A stretch of 64,000 bases of DNA from Chondrosia reniformis (taxonomy: Eukaryota > Porifera > Demospongiae > Chondrillida > Chondrillidae), in NCBI GenBank assembly GCA_947172415.1, contig OX359199.1, positions 3,188,001-3,252,000 on the forward strand, given 5' to 3'. The position numbers and the translations under genes are program-made. The notes below the pieces were generated by a model. The model worked only from the letters and a program-made list of their open reading frames with translations, searched no databases and was not told the DNA's origin. Shown here piece by piece: positions 1 to 12,372 of this stretch. Positions within the stretch are counted from its first letter, which is position 1. Each line of letters starts with the position of its first letter.

Positions 1-3000
1 TAGTTGAATGGACTAGTTATATGTACTAGTGGTATTTACTAGGTGTATGAAGTAGTTGTATGTATTAGTAACAATAAGTATTTAATACTTGAATGTACTA
101 GTTGTATGTACTAGTTAGATGTATTAGTTGCATGTACTAGTTGTATGTACTATTTGTATGTACTATTAGCCATCTGTGTGTACTATTTGTATGCCCTAGT
201 TGTATGTATTAGTTGTATGTACTAGTTGTATATACAAGTTATATGTACTGGCTAAATGAACTAGTTCTATGTAATACTTATTGTACTAGTTGTTGGTACT
301 AGTTGTATGGAGTAGTTGTATATTCTATTTGTGTGTAGTAGTAACTAGTTGTATGTACTAGTTATATGTACTCATTGTATGTACTAGCTGTATGTACTAG
401 TTGTATGTTCTAATTGTTTATTATACTTGTATGTAAAAGTTGAATTTACTAGTAACTAGTTGTATATACTACTTGTAAGTACTAGTTGTATGTACATGTT
501 ATATGTACTAGTTGTATGTACTAGTTATAGTAATAGTTGTACGTACTAATTGAATGCACTATTTGTATATTCTAGTTGTATGTACTAGTTGGATGTAGTA
601 GTAACTAGTTATATGCAGTAGTTATATGTACTATTTGTATATAATAGCTTTATGTACTAGTTGAATGTATTAGTAACAAACTGTATTTACTACTTGTATA
701 TACAAGTTGTATGAACTAGTTTTATGTAGTTATATGTACTAAATATATATTCTAGTTTTATTTACTAATTGTAGTTACTAGTTGTAGGGACTAGTTGTAT
801 GTACTAGTTGTATGTACTAGTTAGATATACTAGTTGTATATACTAGTTGTATATATTAGTCCTATGTACTAGTTATATCTTCTAGTTGCATGCACTAGTT
901 GTATGTACTAGTAACTAGTTGAATGTACTAGTTATATGTAGTAGTTGTATGTACTAGTTGTACAAACTAGTTGTATGTACTAGTAACACTCTGCATTTAA
1001 TACTTGTATGTCCTAGTTGTATGTACTAGTTGTATTTACCAGTTGTAGTTACTAGTTTTATATACTAGTTGTATGTACTACTTGTATGTACTCCTTGTAT
1101 GTACTACTTTTATGTACTAGTTGTGTGTAATTGTTCTATGTATACTTATTTGTACTAGTTGTATATACTAACTTTTAGGTACTAATTATATGTACTAATT
1201 GTGTGTAATAGTTGTGTGTTCTAGTTATTTGTACTAATTGTAGTTATTAGTTGTAACAATTGTATGTACTAGTTGCTTTTATTAGTAACTATCTGTATGT
1301 CCTAGTTGTATGTACTAGTTTTATGTCCTAGTTGTAGGACTAGTTGTATGTACTAGTTGTATGTACTGGTAGTTGTTCTAGTTTATGTACTATTTATATG
1401 AACTAGTTATATGTATATGTATTGGTTAAATATAATAATTGTATGTACTAGTTATATGTACTCGTTATATGTACTAGGTCTATGGACTAGTTGTAGTTCT
1501 AGTTGTATTTACTAGTTGTATGTACTAGTCGTATGTACTAGTGGTATGTACTAGTTGTTTGTACTCATTGAATGTACTATTTAAATGTACAATGCAGTTG
1601 TATGTACTAGTTGTAAGTACACACTAATAGTTGCTTGTTCTAGCTGTATGCACTAGCATTTGTTGTATTTACTAGTTGGAGGTTCTAGTTGTATTTACTC
1701 AATTGTAAGTAGTGGTTCCACGTTGTAATTATTTGTAGTAATTTTAGGTACTACTTTTGTGCTAGTTGTATGTTCTGATCGTATGTAATAGTTTTATGTA
1801 CTTGTTATATATATTAGTTGCATGTATAAACTAGTTCTATGTACTAGTAATATGTTCTAGTTTTATGTACTATATATAAGTACTAGTTATATGTATAAGT
1901 ACTGGTTGCATACACCAGTTGGATGTATTAGTTATATGCACTAGTTATATGTACTGGTCATATGTACTGGGTATATGTACTAGCTCTATGCCTTAGTGTT
2001 AGTACTAGTTGTATGTACAAGATACTATCTGTATGTCTTAGTTGTATGTACTAGCAGGCTAGTTGTATATAGTTATATGTACTAGTTGTATGTACTAGTT
2101 ATTATGTACTAGTTGTACCTACTAGTTCTATGTACTAGTTCTATGTATTAGTAACTATCTGTATGTACTAATTGTAGGCACTAGAAGTATGTACTAGTGG
2201 TATATAGGTATACGTTCTACTTGTATGTTCTAGTTGTGCGTAATTGTTGTATGTACTATTTATATTTACTAGTTGTATGTACCAGTTGAAGTCCTAATTG
2301 TATGTACTAATAACTAGTATTTGTACCAGTTATATGTACTAGTTTTATGTACTAGTTGTATGTACTAGTTATGTGTACTAGTGGTATTTACTAGTTGTAT
2401 GTACAAGTTGTATGTACTAGAAACAATCTGTATTTACTAGTTGTATGTACTAGTTGTATATACTAGTTCTAGGTAATAGATCTATGTACTAGTTGTATAT
2501 ACTAGTTCTAGGTGATAGATCTATGTACTAGTTGTAAATAGTTGTTGTATGTACTAGTTGTATGTACTAGTAAATAGTTGTATGAGCTAGTTATATGTAC
2601 TAGTTGTATGTACAACTTGTATGTACTAGTTGTATTTACTGGTTACATGGACTAGTTGTATTTACTAGTTATATGTACGGGTTATATGTACAAGTTCTAT
2701 GTATTAGTTCTATGTACCAGTTGTATTAGTCGCATGAACTAGGCGTATGTACTAGTTGTATATACTAGTTGTATGTACTACTTGTATTTACTAGTTGTAT
2801 TTACTAGTAAGTCATTGTATGAACTAGATGTACATAGCGGATGACTGTAGTAGTAACCAGTTGTATGAAATAGTTGTATGTATTAGTTCTTTGTACTAGT
2901 TATAGTAATAGTTGTTCGTATTAATTCAATGTACTATTTGTATATACTAGTTGTGTGTACTAGTTGTATGTGCTATTAACTAGTTGTATGCCATAGTTAT

Positions 3001-3460
3001 ATTTACTATTTGTATATAGTAGTTTAATGTACTATTTGAATGTACTAGTAACAATCTGTATTTACTACTTGTATATACCAACTGTATGTACTAGATGTAT
3101 GTAGTTATATGTACTAAATATATATACCAGTTATATTTAGTAGTTGAAGTGACTAGTTTTATGTACTAGTTGTAGGGACTAGTTGTATGCGCTAGTAACT
3201 AGTAGTATGGGCTAGTATCTAGTTGTATGTACTAGTTAGATATACTAGTTGTATGGACTAGTAACTATCTGTATGTACTAATTTGTTGTACTATTTGTAT
3301 GTCCTAGTTGTATGCAGATATATGTACTACATTTTTGTATTAGACGTGTGAAATGGTTGCATGTACTTATTATATTTACTAGTAGTACTTATTAGTTGTA
3401 TGTACTAGTTGTATTTACTAGTTGTATGTTCTAGTTGTATATACTAGTTCCATATACTAG
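1..3460 (+). repeat. 13-bp minisatellite array, left segment 1
   Basis: Degenerate tandem array whose consensus unit is CTAGTTGTATGTA, with frequent shortened units that give CTAGTAACTAGTTG. Each unit holds the palindromes ACTAGT and GTAC. The array carries no open reading frame and no gene-like base composition. Its first 2.7 kb reappears at 9812-12003, and the part from about 2270 reappears from about 4046. Nothing else was seen in it. Confidence 0.95.
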
Positions 3461-3740
3461 ACCAGAGATCATCAACAAAATCAGCTTCAGAGAAATGCTT
3501 AAATGATTGAACATCGAGCAGGTTTAGTGACAGGAAGGGCAAGATCTAGAAGGATAGGAAGATGATTGGAGATAACACAGTCAAGTACCATTGATTTGGA
3601 GATTGGGACATCGGGCGTGGTAAGGAAGAGGTCAATGAAAGAATTGGAAGATTCAGAGATTCTTGTAGGCTGGGAGATAGGTTGAATTAAGGAGTGGAAA
3701 CTAGGAAGCCATACAAAAGTTTAGTGTTAGGTTTCGCCAA
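3461..3740 (-). pseudogene. LINE apurinic-type endonuclease fragment, copy 1
   Basis: Non-satellite insert. Read on the minus strand it gives about 78 open codons ending in a stop, containing QPTRISESSNSFIDL, then VISNHLPILLDL. This matches the C-terminal end of the apurinic/apyrimidinic-type endonuclease of LINEs in the CR1/L2/Jockey range, where the usual signature is T-R-I...S-x-x-L-I-D followed by S-D-H-x-P-I. Here the aspartate of the SDH signature is asparagine (SNH), which would cripple the enzyme. There is no reverse transcriptase and no 3' tail, so it is a short internal relic. It sits inside a 1.78-kb duplication, so an apparently identical copy lies 1789 bp downstream. Confidence 0.65.
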
Positions 3741-5249
3741 GTACTAGTTGTATGTACTAGTAAGTAGTTGGATGTAGTAGTTATATGTACTAATTTTATG
3801 TACTAGCAGTATATACTAGTTCTATGCACATAGTTGTATGTTATAGTTGTATGTACTAGTAACTAGTTGTATGAGCTAGTTATATGTACTAGTTGTATGT
3901 ACTACTTGTATGTACTAGTTGTATTTACTGGTTACATGGACTAGTTGTATTTACTAGTTATATGTACGGGTTATATGTACAAATTCTATGTATTAGTTCT
4001 ATGTACCAGTTGTATGGACTAGTCACATGAACTAGTCGCATGAACTAGTTGTATGTACCAGTTGAAGTCCTAGTTGTATGTACTAATAACTAGTATTTGT
4101 ACCAGTTATATGTACTAGTTTTATGTACTAGTTGTATGTACTAGTTATGTGTACTAGTGGTATTTACTAGTTGTATGTACAAGTTGTATGTACTAGAAAC
4201 AATCTGTATTTACTAGTTGTATGTACTAGTTGTATATACTAGTTCTAGGTAATAGATCTATGTACTAGTTGTATATACTAGTTCTAGGTGATAGATCTAT
4301 GTACTAGTTGTAAATAGTTGTTGTATGTACTGGTTGTATGTACTAGTTGTATGTACTAGTAAATAGTTGTATGAGCTAGTTATATGTACTAGTTGTATGT
4401 ACAACTTGTATATACTAGTTGTATTTACTGGTTACATGGACTAGTTGTATTTACTAGTTATATGTACGGGTTATATGTACAAGTTCTATGTATTAGTTCT
4501 ATGTACCAGTTGTATTAGTCGCATGAACTAGGCGTATGTACTAGTTGTATATACTAGTTGTATGTACTACTTGTATTTACTAGTTGTATTTACTAGTAAG
4601 TCATTGTATGAACTAGATGTGCATAGCGGATGACTGTAGTAATAACCAGTTGTATGAAATAGTTGTATGTATTAGTTCTTTGTACTAGTTATAGTAATAG
4701 TTGTTCGTATTAATTCAATGTACTATTTGTATATACTAGTTGTGTGTACTAGTTGTATGTGCTATTAACTAGTTGTATGCCATAGTTATATTTACTATTT
4801 GTATATAGTAGTTTAATGTACTATTTGAATGTACTAGTAACAATCTGTATTTACTACTTGTATATACCAACTGTATGTACTAGATGTATGTAGTTATATG
4901 TACTAAATATATATACCAGTTATATTTAGTAGTTGAAGTGACTAGTTTTATGAACTAGTTGTAGGGACTAGTTGTATGCGCTAGTAACTAGTAGTATGGG
5001 CTAGTATCTAGTTGTATGTACTAGTTAGATATACTAGTTGTATGGACTAGTAACTATCTGTATGTACTAATTTGTTGTACTATTTGTATGTCCTAGTTGT
5101 ATGCAGATATATGTACTACATTTTTGTATTAGACGTGTGAAATGGTTGCATGTACTTATTATATTTACTAGTAGTACTTATTAGTTGTATGTACTAGTTG
5201 TATTTACTAGTTGTATGTTCTAGTTGTATATACTAGTTCCATATACTAG
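3741..5249 (+). repeat. 13-bp minisatellite array, left segment 2
   Basis: Same 13-bp family. From about 4046 it is a near-identical copy of the stretch starting at about 2270, including rare variants such as GTTGAAGTCC (2285 and 4061). The offset is 1776 bp, growing to 1789 bp after one extra 13-bp unit near 4325. No gene seen. Confidence 0.93.
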
Positions 5250-5529
5250 ACCAGAGATCATCAACAAAATCAGCTTCAGAGAAATGCTTAAATGATTGAA
5301 CATCGAGCAGGTTTAGTGACAGGAAGGGCAAGATCTAGAAGGATAGGAAGATGATTGGAGATAACACAGTCAAGTACCATTGATTTGGAGATTGGGACAT
5401 CGGGCGTGGTAAGGAAGAGGTCAATGAAAGAATTGGAAGATTCAGAGATTCTTGTAGGCTGGGAGATAGGTTGAATTAAGGAGTGGAAACTAGGAAGCCA
5501 TACAAAAGTTTAGTGTTAGGTTTCGCCAA
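5250..5529 (-). pseudogene. LINE apurinic-type endonuclease fragment, copy 2
   Basis: Second copy of the 280-bp LINE endonuclease relic at 3461-3740. I see no differences between the two by eye, and the flanking minisatellite is duplicated with it. It therefore arose by local duplication of the array, not by a second retrotransposition. The same SNH substitution at the catalytic SDH position is present, so that change predates the duplication. Confidence 0.65.
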
Positions 5530-5919
5530 GTACTAGTTGTATGTACTAGTAAGTAGTTGTATGTAGTAGTTATATATACTAATTTTATGTACTAGCTGTA
5601 TATACTAGTTCTATGCACTAGTTGTATGTTATAGTTGTATGTACTAGTTGTATGTACTAGTTATTTGTACTAGATGTATGTCCTAGCTGTATGGAATAGG
5701 TGTAAGCAATAGTAACAATATGTATTTACTAATTGTATGTACTAGTATGTACTAGTTGTATGTAGTTATATGTACTAGTTTTATGTACTAGTTGTGTGTA
5801 ATTGTTGTATGTACTAGTTATATGTACTAGTTGTATGAAATAATTTTATGTACTAGTTGTATGTACTAGTAAGTAGTTGTATGAACTAGTTGTATGTACT
5901 AGTAAGTAATTGTATGTAC
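5530..5919 (+). repeat. 13-bp minisatellite array, left segment 3
   Basis: Continuation of the 13-bp family. Its first 120 bp repeat those at 3741-3860, marking the right end of the 1.78-kb duplication. No other content seen. Confidence 0.93.
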
Positions 5920-7090
5920 TACGCATGTGTAACATGTCCACAAATTTCCCATTATGTAAATCGTCTTATTAGCGCTTTCAGAGGTGTCACATTCCGGGAG
6001 GAAGTGTCTCTAGTATGTGACCTGCGCGTGAACCGAAGCACCAGCCACTGAAACGTCACGAGCCATCACTAGTCGTTACCATGTTAAATTATAAATTGTG
6101 AAAACTTATGAGCAAATTATATAGTATAGTGGAGGAAGGCCAAAAAAGGCCTACGTGACCGAAACGTTTTCTTTTTCTTTTGATTATACTACGTTAATAA
6201 TCAAAGGAAGAATAGAACGTTTTTCTTTTGATTATACTACGTTAATAATCAAAAAAGAATAGAACATTTCATAAATTGCTCACACATTTTCGCCATTGAT
6301 AATTACGTGGATATTAATAGACATGCATTATGCTTACGGTTTCCACTTACCTCTTACAACAACAAAAAACTGCGATCAAAGAAACTGTATCGCTACCGAG
6401 AAGCCTTACTTGACATATCAACTTCGGAAGTCTAATGTTTGTACCAAATATTTGGGTGCCTGTTAAACGTCATAAGACGTCATTTTATGATGGCTCAACT
6501 ATACTACTAATTTTGGCTGACAATCACGTGACAATACCATTACTCGAAGGAGAAGAGACAAATGGAGAACGAACCGATTATTAGACAGTGGAGAATTGTA
6601 TATCTAACCATTTTTTGACATCAATCTCTTCAGTGAGTAACAGCCTAAAAGTTGTATGTACACTCCTGGAATATTCCCTTGTTTAACTGAGATATTAAGA
6701 ACTAGAGGCGCCTGATAAAGGTACGAAAATACGTTTTCAATTATAATTCAAAAACTAAAGGGAATTTAAAAGGAATATACCTACCATCGTTAGATATCAT
6801 TATCCTTCATAGATTGGTGTCACCATTTATTCTATATTCGTATTTCCACTATCTAATAAAACATTTTTGGGGATTTGGCACCTATCACTTACGGCCGCTT
6901 ACGTTCTCCTTTAAGACTGCAATCGTGACGCTCTTGTAGCCAAGATATTAAGAAAGAATGGCGCTTCAATTCTATATAACTTGTTTAGTGATACGAAGTT
7001 TCTAAAGTAAAATAGAATAAATTAAAAAGAGTGTTAGTTAGCGACTTTTATCGAAACTTTCCGGAAGTATGGACATGTTCCCCTAGCGTA
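5920..7090. mobile_element. Nonautonomous DNA transposon with TA target duplication
   Basis: An insert of about 1.17 kb of non-satellite DNA. The ends are imperfect inverted repeats of about 20 bp sharing CGC, then AACATGTCCA (left end at 5922, right end at 7088). They are flanked by TA at 5920-5921 and 7089-7090. Removing the insert and one TA restores a normal satellite unit (TACTAGTTAT), which supports a TA-targeting element of the Tc1/mariner/pogo type. No transposase frame is visible, so it is nonautonomous or internally deleted. An internal 48-bp direct repeat is listed separately. The family is not recognised. Confidence 0.7.
6173..6265 (+). repeat. 48-bp direct repeat containing a 10-bp palindrome
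   Basis: Two tandem copies (6173-6220 and 6221-6265) inside the TA-flanked element. Each contains TTTTGATTAT and ATAATCAAAA separated by about 10 bases, so each copy can form a small hairpin. This may be an internal subrepeat of the transposon. Confidence 0.8.
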
Positions 7091-8567
7091 GTTATATTTA
7101 CTAGTTTTATGTACTAGGTGTATGTACTAATTGTATTTACTAGTTCTTTGTACTAGTTGTTTGAACTAGCTGTATGTAGTTATATGTACTACATGTGTGC
7201 ACTAGTTGTGCGAAATTTGTGTATGTACAAGTTATATATACTAGTTGTAGTTACTAGTTGTATGTAGTAGTTGTATGGACTAGTTGCATGTACTAGTTGT
7301 AAGTGCTAGTAACTAGATAAATGAACTAGTTCTATGTACTAGTTCTGTGTACTTGTTTTATGTACTAGTTGAAAGTACTAGTTCTTTATAAGTTTTATTT
7401 AGTAGTTGTATGTACTAGTTATATATACTAGTTATATGTACTAGCTGTATGTACTAGTTGTGTTTACTAGTTATATGTACTGGTTGTTTGAACTAGTTTT
7501 ATGTACTACTTGTTTGCACTAGTTGTGCAAAATTTGTGTATGTACTAATTATATTTACTAGTTGTAGTTACTAGTTGTATGCACTAATTGTATGTACTAG
7601 TAACAATCTGTATTTTCTAGTTGCATGTGTTAGTTATACGTACTAGTTGTATGAAGTAATTGTATAAACTAAATGTATGTACTAGTAACTATCTGTATTT
7701 ATTAGTTGTATATACTAGTTGTAAGCAGTTATATTTACTAGTTGTATGTACAAGTTGTGTGTAATTGTTGTATGGACTAGTTATAAGTATTACTTCTATG
7801 TACTAGTTGTATGTACTAATAAGTAATTGCATGTACTAGTTATATGTACTAGTTATATGTGCTAGTTGTATGTACTAGGTGTATGTACTAATTGTATGTA
7901 CTAGATGAAAGTACTAGTAACAATCTGTATTTACTAACTCTTTGTATTATTGTACGTACTAATTGTATATTCTAGTATCAATCTGTATTTAGTGGTGGAC
8001 ATGTACTAGTTATATGTACTAGTTGTATGTACTACTTATATGTATTAGTTGAATGTACTAAATTTATGTACTAGTTTTACGTACTAGTAAGTACTTGCAT
8101 GTACTAGTTGTATTAACTAGTTGTTTGTAGTTATATGTACTAGTTGTATGTGCTAATTGTGAATATATAATTGTTGTATGTACTAGTCATATGTACTAGT
8201 TGTATATACTAATTGTATGTAATAGATGTATGTACTAGTAGGTAATTACATGGCATAGTTGAATGTACTAGTTGTTTATACTAATTTTATGTACTAGCTC
8301 CATGTAATAGTTGTATGTACTAGTCATAAGTAGTATTTGTTTGATCTAGTTTTATGTAGGTATGTGTACCACTGCTATGTACTAGTTACATTTACTAAGT
8401 ATAGTTACTGATTGTATGTACTACTTGTATATACTAGTGGTGTGAATTTCTGTATGTACTAGTTACATATACTAGTTGTAGTTACTGGTCGTATGTACAA
8501 GTTGTTTGTACTAGATTTATGTACTAATGTATAGATATATGTAGTAGTTATATGTACTAGATCTATG
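7091..8567 (+). repeat. 13-bp minisatellite array, left segment 4
   Basis: Degenerate 13-bp family with many TAGTTATATG and TAGTTGTAG variants. No coding or RNA gene signal was seen. Confidence 0.93.
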
Positions 8568-8690
8568 TATCTTTGTAAAGATTCATTGGCAGAAAGAAGA
8601 GTCCACTAAACTTTGTTTCTAGACACTCCCAAAGTCGCAAGATAAACCTTTACAAAGATAAGTTCGGCGAATTTAGAAGATTCCATTCTA
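8568..8690. mobile_element. Small foldback element A
   Basis: Non-satellite insert bounded by a perfect 13-bp inverted repeat, TATCTTTGTAAAG at 8568-8580 and its complement at 8648-8660. A tail of about 30 bases beginning AGTTCGGCGA and ending TTCCATTCTA follows. The same end sequence and a clearly related tail are present in the element at 9071-9276, so the two are copies of one nonautonomous family. An inverted repeat followed by a tail is reminiscent of Helentron-type nonautonomous elements, but the terminal bases do not settle this. Confidence 0.6.
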
Positions 8691-9070
8691 GACCTGTGTA
8701 CTAGGTTTATGTACTAGTTGTATGTACTAGTTGTATATATGTTCTAGTTAGCAGTTGTATGTGCTAGTTATATGCACTAATTTTATGTCCTAGTTGCATG
8801 TGTACTAGTTCTATGTACTAGCTGTATTCTCTAGTTGTATGTACTACTAGTAACAATCTGTATTTACTAATTGTATGTACTATTTGTATGTACAAGTTGT
8901 CTTTGCAAGGTATTTGTACTAGTTATATGTACTAGTTCTAAATAATACTTATAGAACTAGTTGTATGCACTAGTTGCATTTAGTAGTTGTATGTATATAC
9001 TAGTAACCAGTTGTATGTTGTTAGTTGTACGTACTCGTTGTGTGTACTAGTTGTAGGAACTAGTTGTATG
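8691..9070 (+). repeat. 13-bp minisatellite array, left segment 5
   Basis: 13-bp family between the two foldback elements. Nothing else was seen. Confidence 0.92.
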
Positions 9071-9276
9071 TATCTTTGGGATGGTACATCCTTCGACTTT
9101 TGAGCGTTTAAAAACGCAGTTGTTTTTTTTCAATTCTTGGTCAAATGTTTCGACCCTCAGTGACGTTTGACCAAGAATTGAAAAAAACCAACTGCGTTTT
9201 TAAACGCTCAAAAGTCGAAGGATGTACCATCCCAAAGATAAGTTCGACGCAGTTATAAGGAATCCTTATTCTATTA
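9071..9276. mobile_element. Foldback element B with 74-bp arms
   Basis: Near-perfect inverted repeat with arms at 9072-9145 and 9166-9239 and a 20-base loop, preceded by the satellite and followed by a tail (9240-9276) related to that of the element at 8568-8690. The arms begin ATCTTTGGGATGG and contain GCGTTTAAAAACGC, a smaller nested palindrome. A transcript across it would form a long hairpin. It carries no open frame. Confidence 0.7.
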
Positions 9277-12004
9277 TAGTCGTATGTACTAGTTGTATGA
9301 ACTAGTAACTAGTTGTATATAATAGTTAGATATACTAGCTGTATGTACTACTAGTAACAATCTGTATTTAATACTTGTATGTACTAATTGTATGTACAAG
9401 TTGTAAGAGCAAGTTATATATACTAGTTATATCTACCACTTCTATGTACTACTTATATTTACTAGTTGTAGTTACTAGTTGTATGTACTAGTTGTATGTA
9501 TTAATTGTATGTACTAGTTATATGTACTAGTTGTAAGAGCTAGTTGTTGTATGTACTAGTTGTATCTACTATTTGTTTATAATAGTAACTAGTTGTATGT
9601 ACTAGTTAGATATACTAGTTTTATGTACTAGTTGTATGTACTAGTTAGTTGCATGTCCTAGTTGTAGATAGTAGTTGCATGTACTACTAACTGGTTGAAT
9701 GGACTAGTTATATGTACTAGTGGTATTTACTAGTTGTATACACTAGTTGTATATACCATTTCTATGCACTATTTCTATGTACTAGTGGTAATAGTTGTAT
9801 GTACTAGTAACTAGTTGAATGGACTAGTTATATGTACTAGTGGTATTTACTAGGTGTATGAAGTAGTTGTATGTATTAGTAACAATAAGTATTTAATACT
9901 TGAATGTACTAGTTGTATGTACTAGTTAGAAGTATTAGTTGCAAGTACTAGTTGTATGTACTATTTGTATGTACTAGTTGTATATACAAGTTATATGTAC
10001 TGGCTATATGAACTAGTTCTATGTATTTCTATTTGTGTGTAGTAGTAACTAGTTGTATGTACTATTTATATGTACTCATTGTATGTACTAGCTGTATGTA
10101 CTAGTTGTATGTACTAATTGTTTATTATACTTGTATGTAAAAGTTGAATTTACTAGTAACTAGTTGTATATACTACTTGTAAGTACTAGTTGTATGTACT
10201 AGTTATAGTAATAGCTGTACGTACTAATTGAATGCGCAATTTGTATATTCTAGTTGTATGTACTAGTTGGATGTAGTAGTAACTAGTTATATATGCAGTA
10301 GTTATATGTACTATTTGTATATAATAGCTTTATGTACTAGTTGAATGTACTAGTAACAAACTGTATTTACTACTTGTATATACTAGTTGTATGAACTAGT
10401 TTTATGTAGTTATATGTACTAAATATATATTCTAGTTTTATTTACTAATTGTAGTTACTATTTGTAGGGACTAATTGTATGTACTAGTTGTATGTACTAG
10501 TTAGATATACTAGTTGTATATACTAGTTGTATATATTAGTCCTATATACTAGTTATATCTTCTAGTTGCATGTACTAGTTGTATGTACTAGTAATTAGTT
10601 GAATGTACTAGTTATATGTAGTAGTTGTATGTACTAGTTGTACAAACTAGTTGTATGTACTAGTAACACTCTGCATTTAATACTTGTATGTCCTAGTTGT
10701 ATGTACTAGTTGTATTTACCAGTTGTAGTTACTAGTTGTATATACTAGTTGTATGTACTACTTGTATGTACTACTTGTATGTACTAGTTGTGTGCAATTG
10801 TTCTATGTATACTTATTTGTACAAGATTGTATATTCTAACTTTTAGGTACTAATTATATGTACTAATTGTATGCACTAATTGTTTGTAATAGTTGTGTGT
10901 TCTAGTTATTTGTACTAGTTGTAGTTATTAGTTGTAACAATTGTATGTACTAGTTGCTTTTATTAGTAACTATCTGTATGTCCTAGTTGTATGTACTAGT
11001 TTTATGTCCTAGTTGTAGGACTAGTTGTATGTACTAGTTGTATGTACTGGTAGTTGTTCTAGTTTATGTACTATTTATATGAACTAGTTATATGTATACG
11101 TATTGGTTATATGTACTAGTTATATGTACTGGTCATATGTACTGGGTATATCTACTAGCTCTATGCCTTAGTGTTAGTACTAGTTGTATGTACAAGAAAC
11201 TATCTGTATGTCATAGTTGTATGTACTAGCAGGCTAGTTGTATATAGTTATATGTACTAGTTGTATGTACTAGTTATTATGTACTAGTTGTACCTACTAG
11301 TTCTATGTACTAGTTCTATGTATTAGTAACTATCTGTATGTACTAATTGTAGGCACTAGAAGTATGTACTAGTGGTATATAGGTATACGTTCTACTTGTA
11401 TGTTCTAGTTGTGCGTAATTGTTGTATGTACTATTTATATTTACTAGTTGTATGTACCAGTTGAAGTCCTAGTTGTATGTACTAATAACTAGTATTTGTA
11501 CCAGTTATATGTACTACTTGTATGTACTAGTTGTATGTACTAGTTATATGTACTAGTGGTATTTACTAGTTGTATGTACTAGTTGTATGTACTAGAAACA
11601 ATCTGTAGTTACTAGTTGTGTGTACTAGTTGTATATACTAGTTCTAGGTAATAGATCTCTATGTACTAGTTGTATATACTAGTTCTAGGTGATAGATCTA
11701 TGTACTAGTTGTAAATACTTGTTGTATGTACTAGTTGTTTGTAATAGTTTTATATACTAGTTCTAGGTAATAGATCTATGTACTAGTTGTATATACTAGT
11801 TGTATGTACTAGTTGTATGTACTAGTAACTAGTTGTATGAGCTAGTTATATGTACTAGTTGTATGTACTACCTGTATGTACTAGTTGTATTTACTGGTTA
11901 CATGGACTAGTTGTATTTACTAGTTATATGTACGGGTTGTATGTACAAGTTCTATGTATTAGTGCTATGTACCAGTTGTATGGACTAGTCGCATGAACTA
12001 GTCG
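9277..12004 (+). repeat. 13-bp minisatellite array, left segment 6 (duplicate of 1-2.7 kb)
   Basis: 13-bp family. From 9812 the order of variants follows that of position 1 onward, for example TAACAATAAGTATTTAATAC at both places and later GTTGAAGTCC at 2285 and 11460. The copy is about 640 bp shorter because internal blocks are missing. This shows a segmental duplication of at least 2.2 kb within the array. No gene seen. Confidence 0.9.
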
Positions 12005-12372
12005 AATCCGATTAAAGGGTCCCCGAAGCTCCACGACCTTTCAACGAGATAAAAATGGCCGCCGATTTCGAAAATATGGGCTATGAAGGCATACCGAAGA
12101 CATTTTCTAGGATAATAATGGCCGCCTAATCCGATTAAAGGGACCCCGAAGCTCTACGACCTATCCCTGAGTTAAAAATGGCCGCCGATTTCGAAAATAT
12201 GGGCTATGAAGCCGTAACGAAGACCGTTTCTAGGATAAAAATGGCCGCTGAATCCGATTAAAGGGTCCCCGAAGCTCTACGACCTATCACCGATATAAAA
12301 ATAGCCGTCGATTTCGAAAATATGGGCTATGAAGCCGTAACGAAGACCGTTTCTAGGATAAAAATGGCCGCC
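12005..12372 (+). repeat. Island of three 123-bp satellite units
   Basis: Exactly three units (about 368 bp) of the 123-bp satellite, which otherwise begins at 17077, are embedded in the 13-bp minisatellite. The block starts at GAATCCG and ends at GGCCGCC, which are adjacent phases in the unit, so it is a whole-number insertion. The sequence is typical of the inner array (GATTTCGAAAATATGGGC), not of the diverged edge units at 17077. It fits reinsertion of an excised array fragment or circle. Confidence 0.85.

Noticed and set aside
1..3460. Telomeric or CRISPR-like array
   Set aside because: The 13-bp unit is not a telomere motif (no TTAGGG-like core), and it has no constant repeat with unique spacers; it is a degenerate minisatellite in eukaryotic DNA.
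6121..6180. Possible hammerhead-like piece with CCGAAACG after GGCCT
   Set aside because: The CTGATGA half of the core is absent within reach, so a ribozyme cannot be supported.
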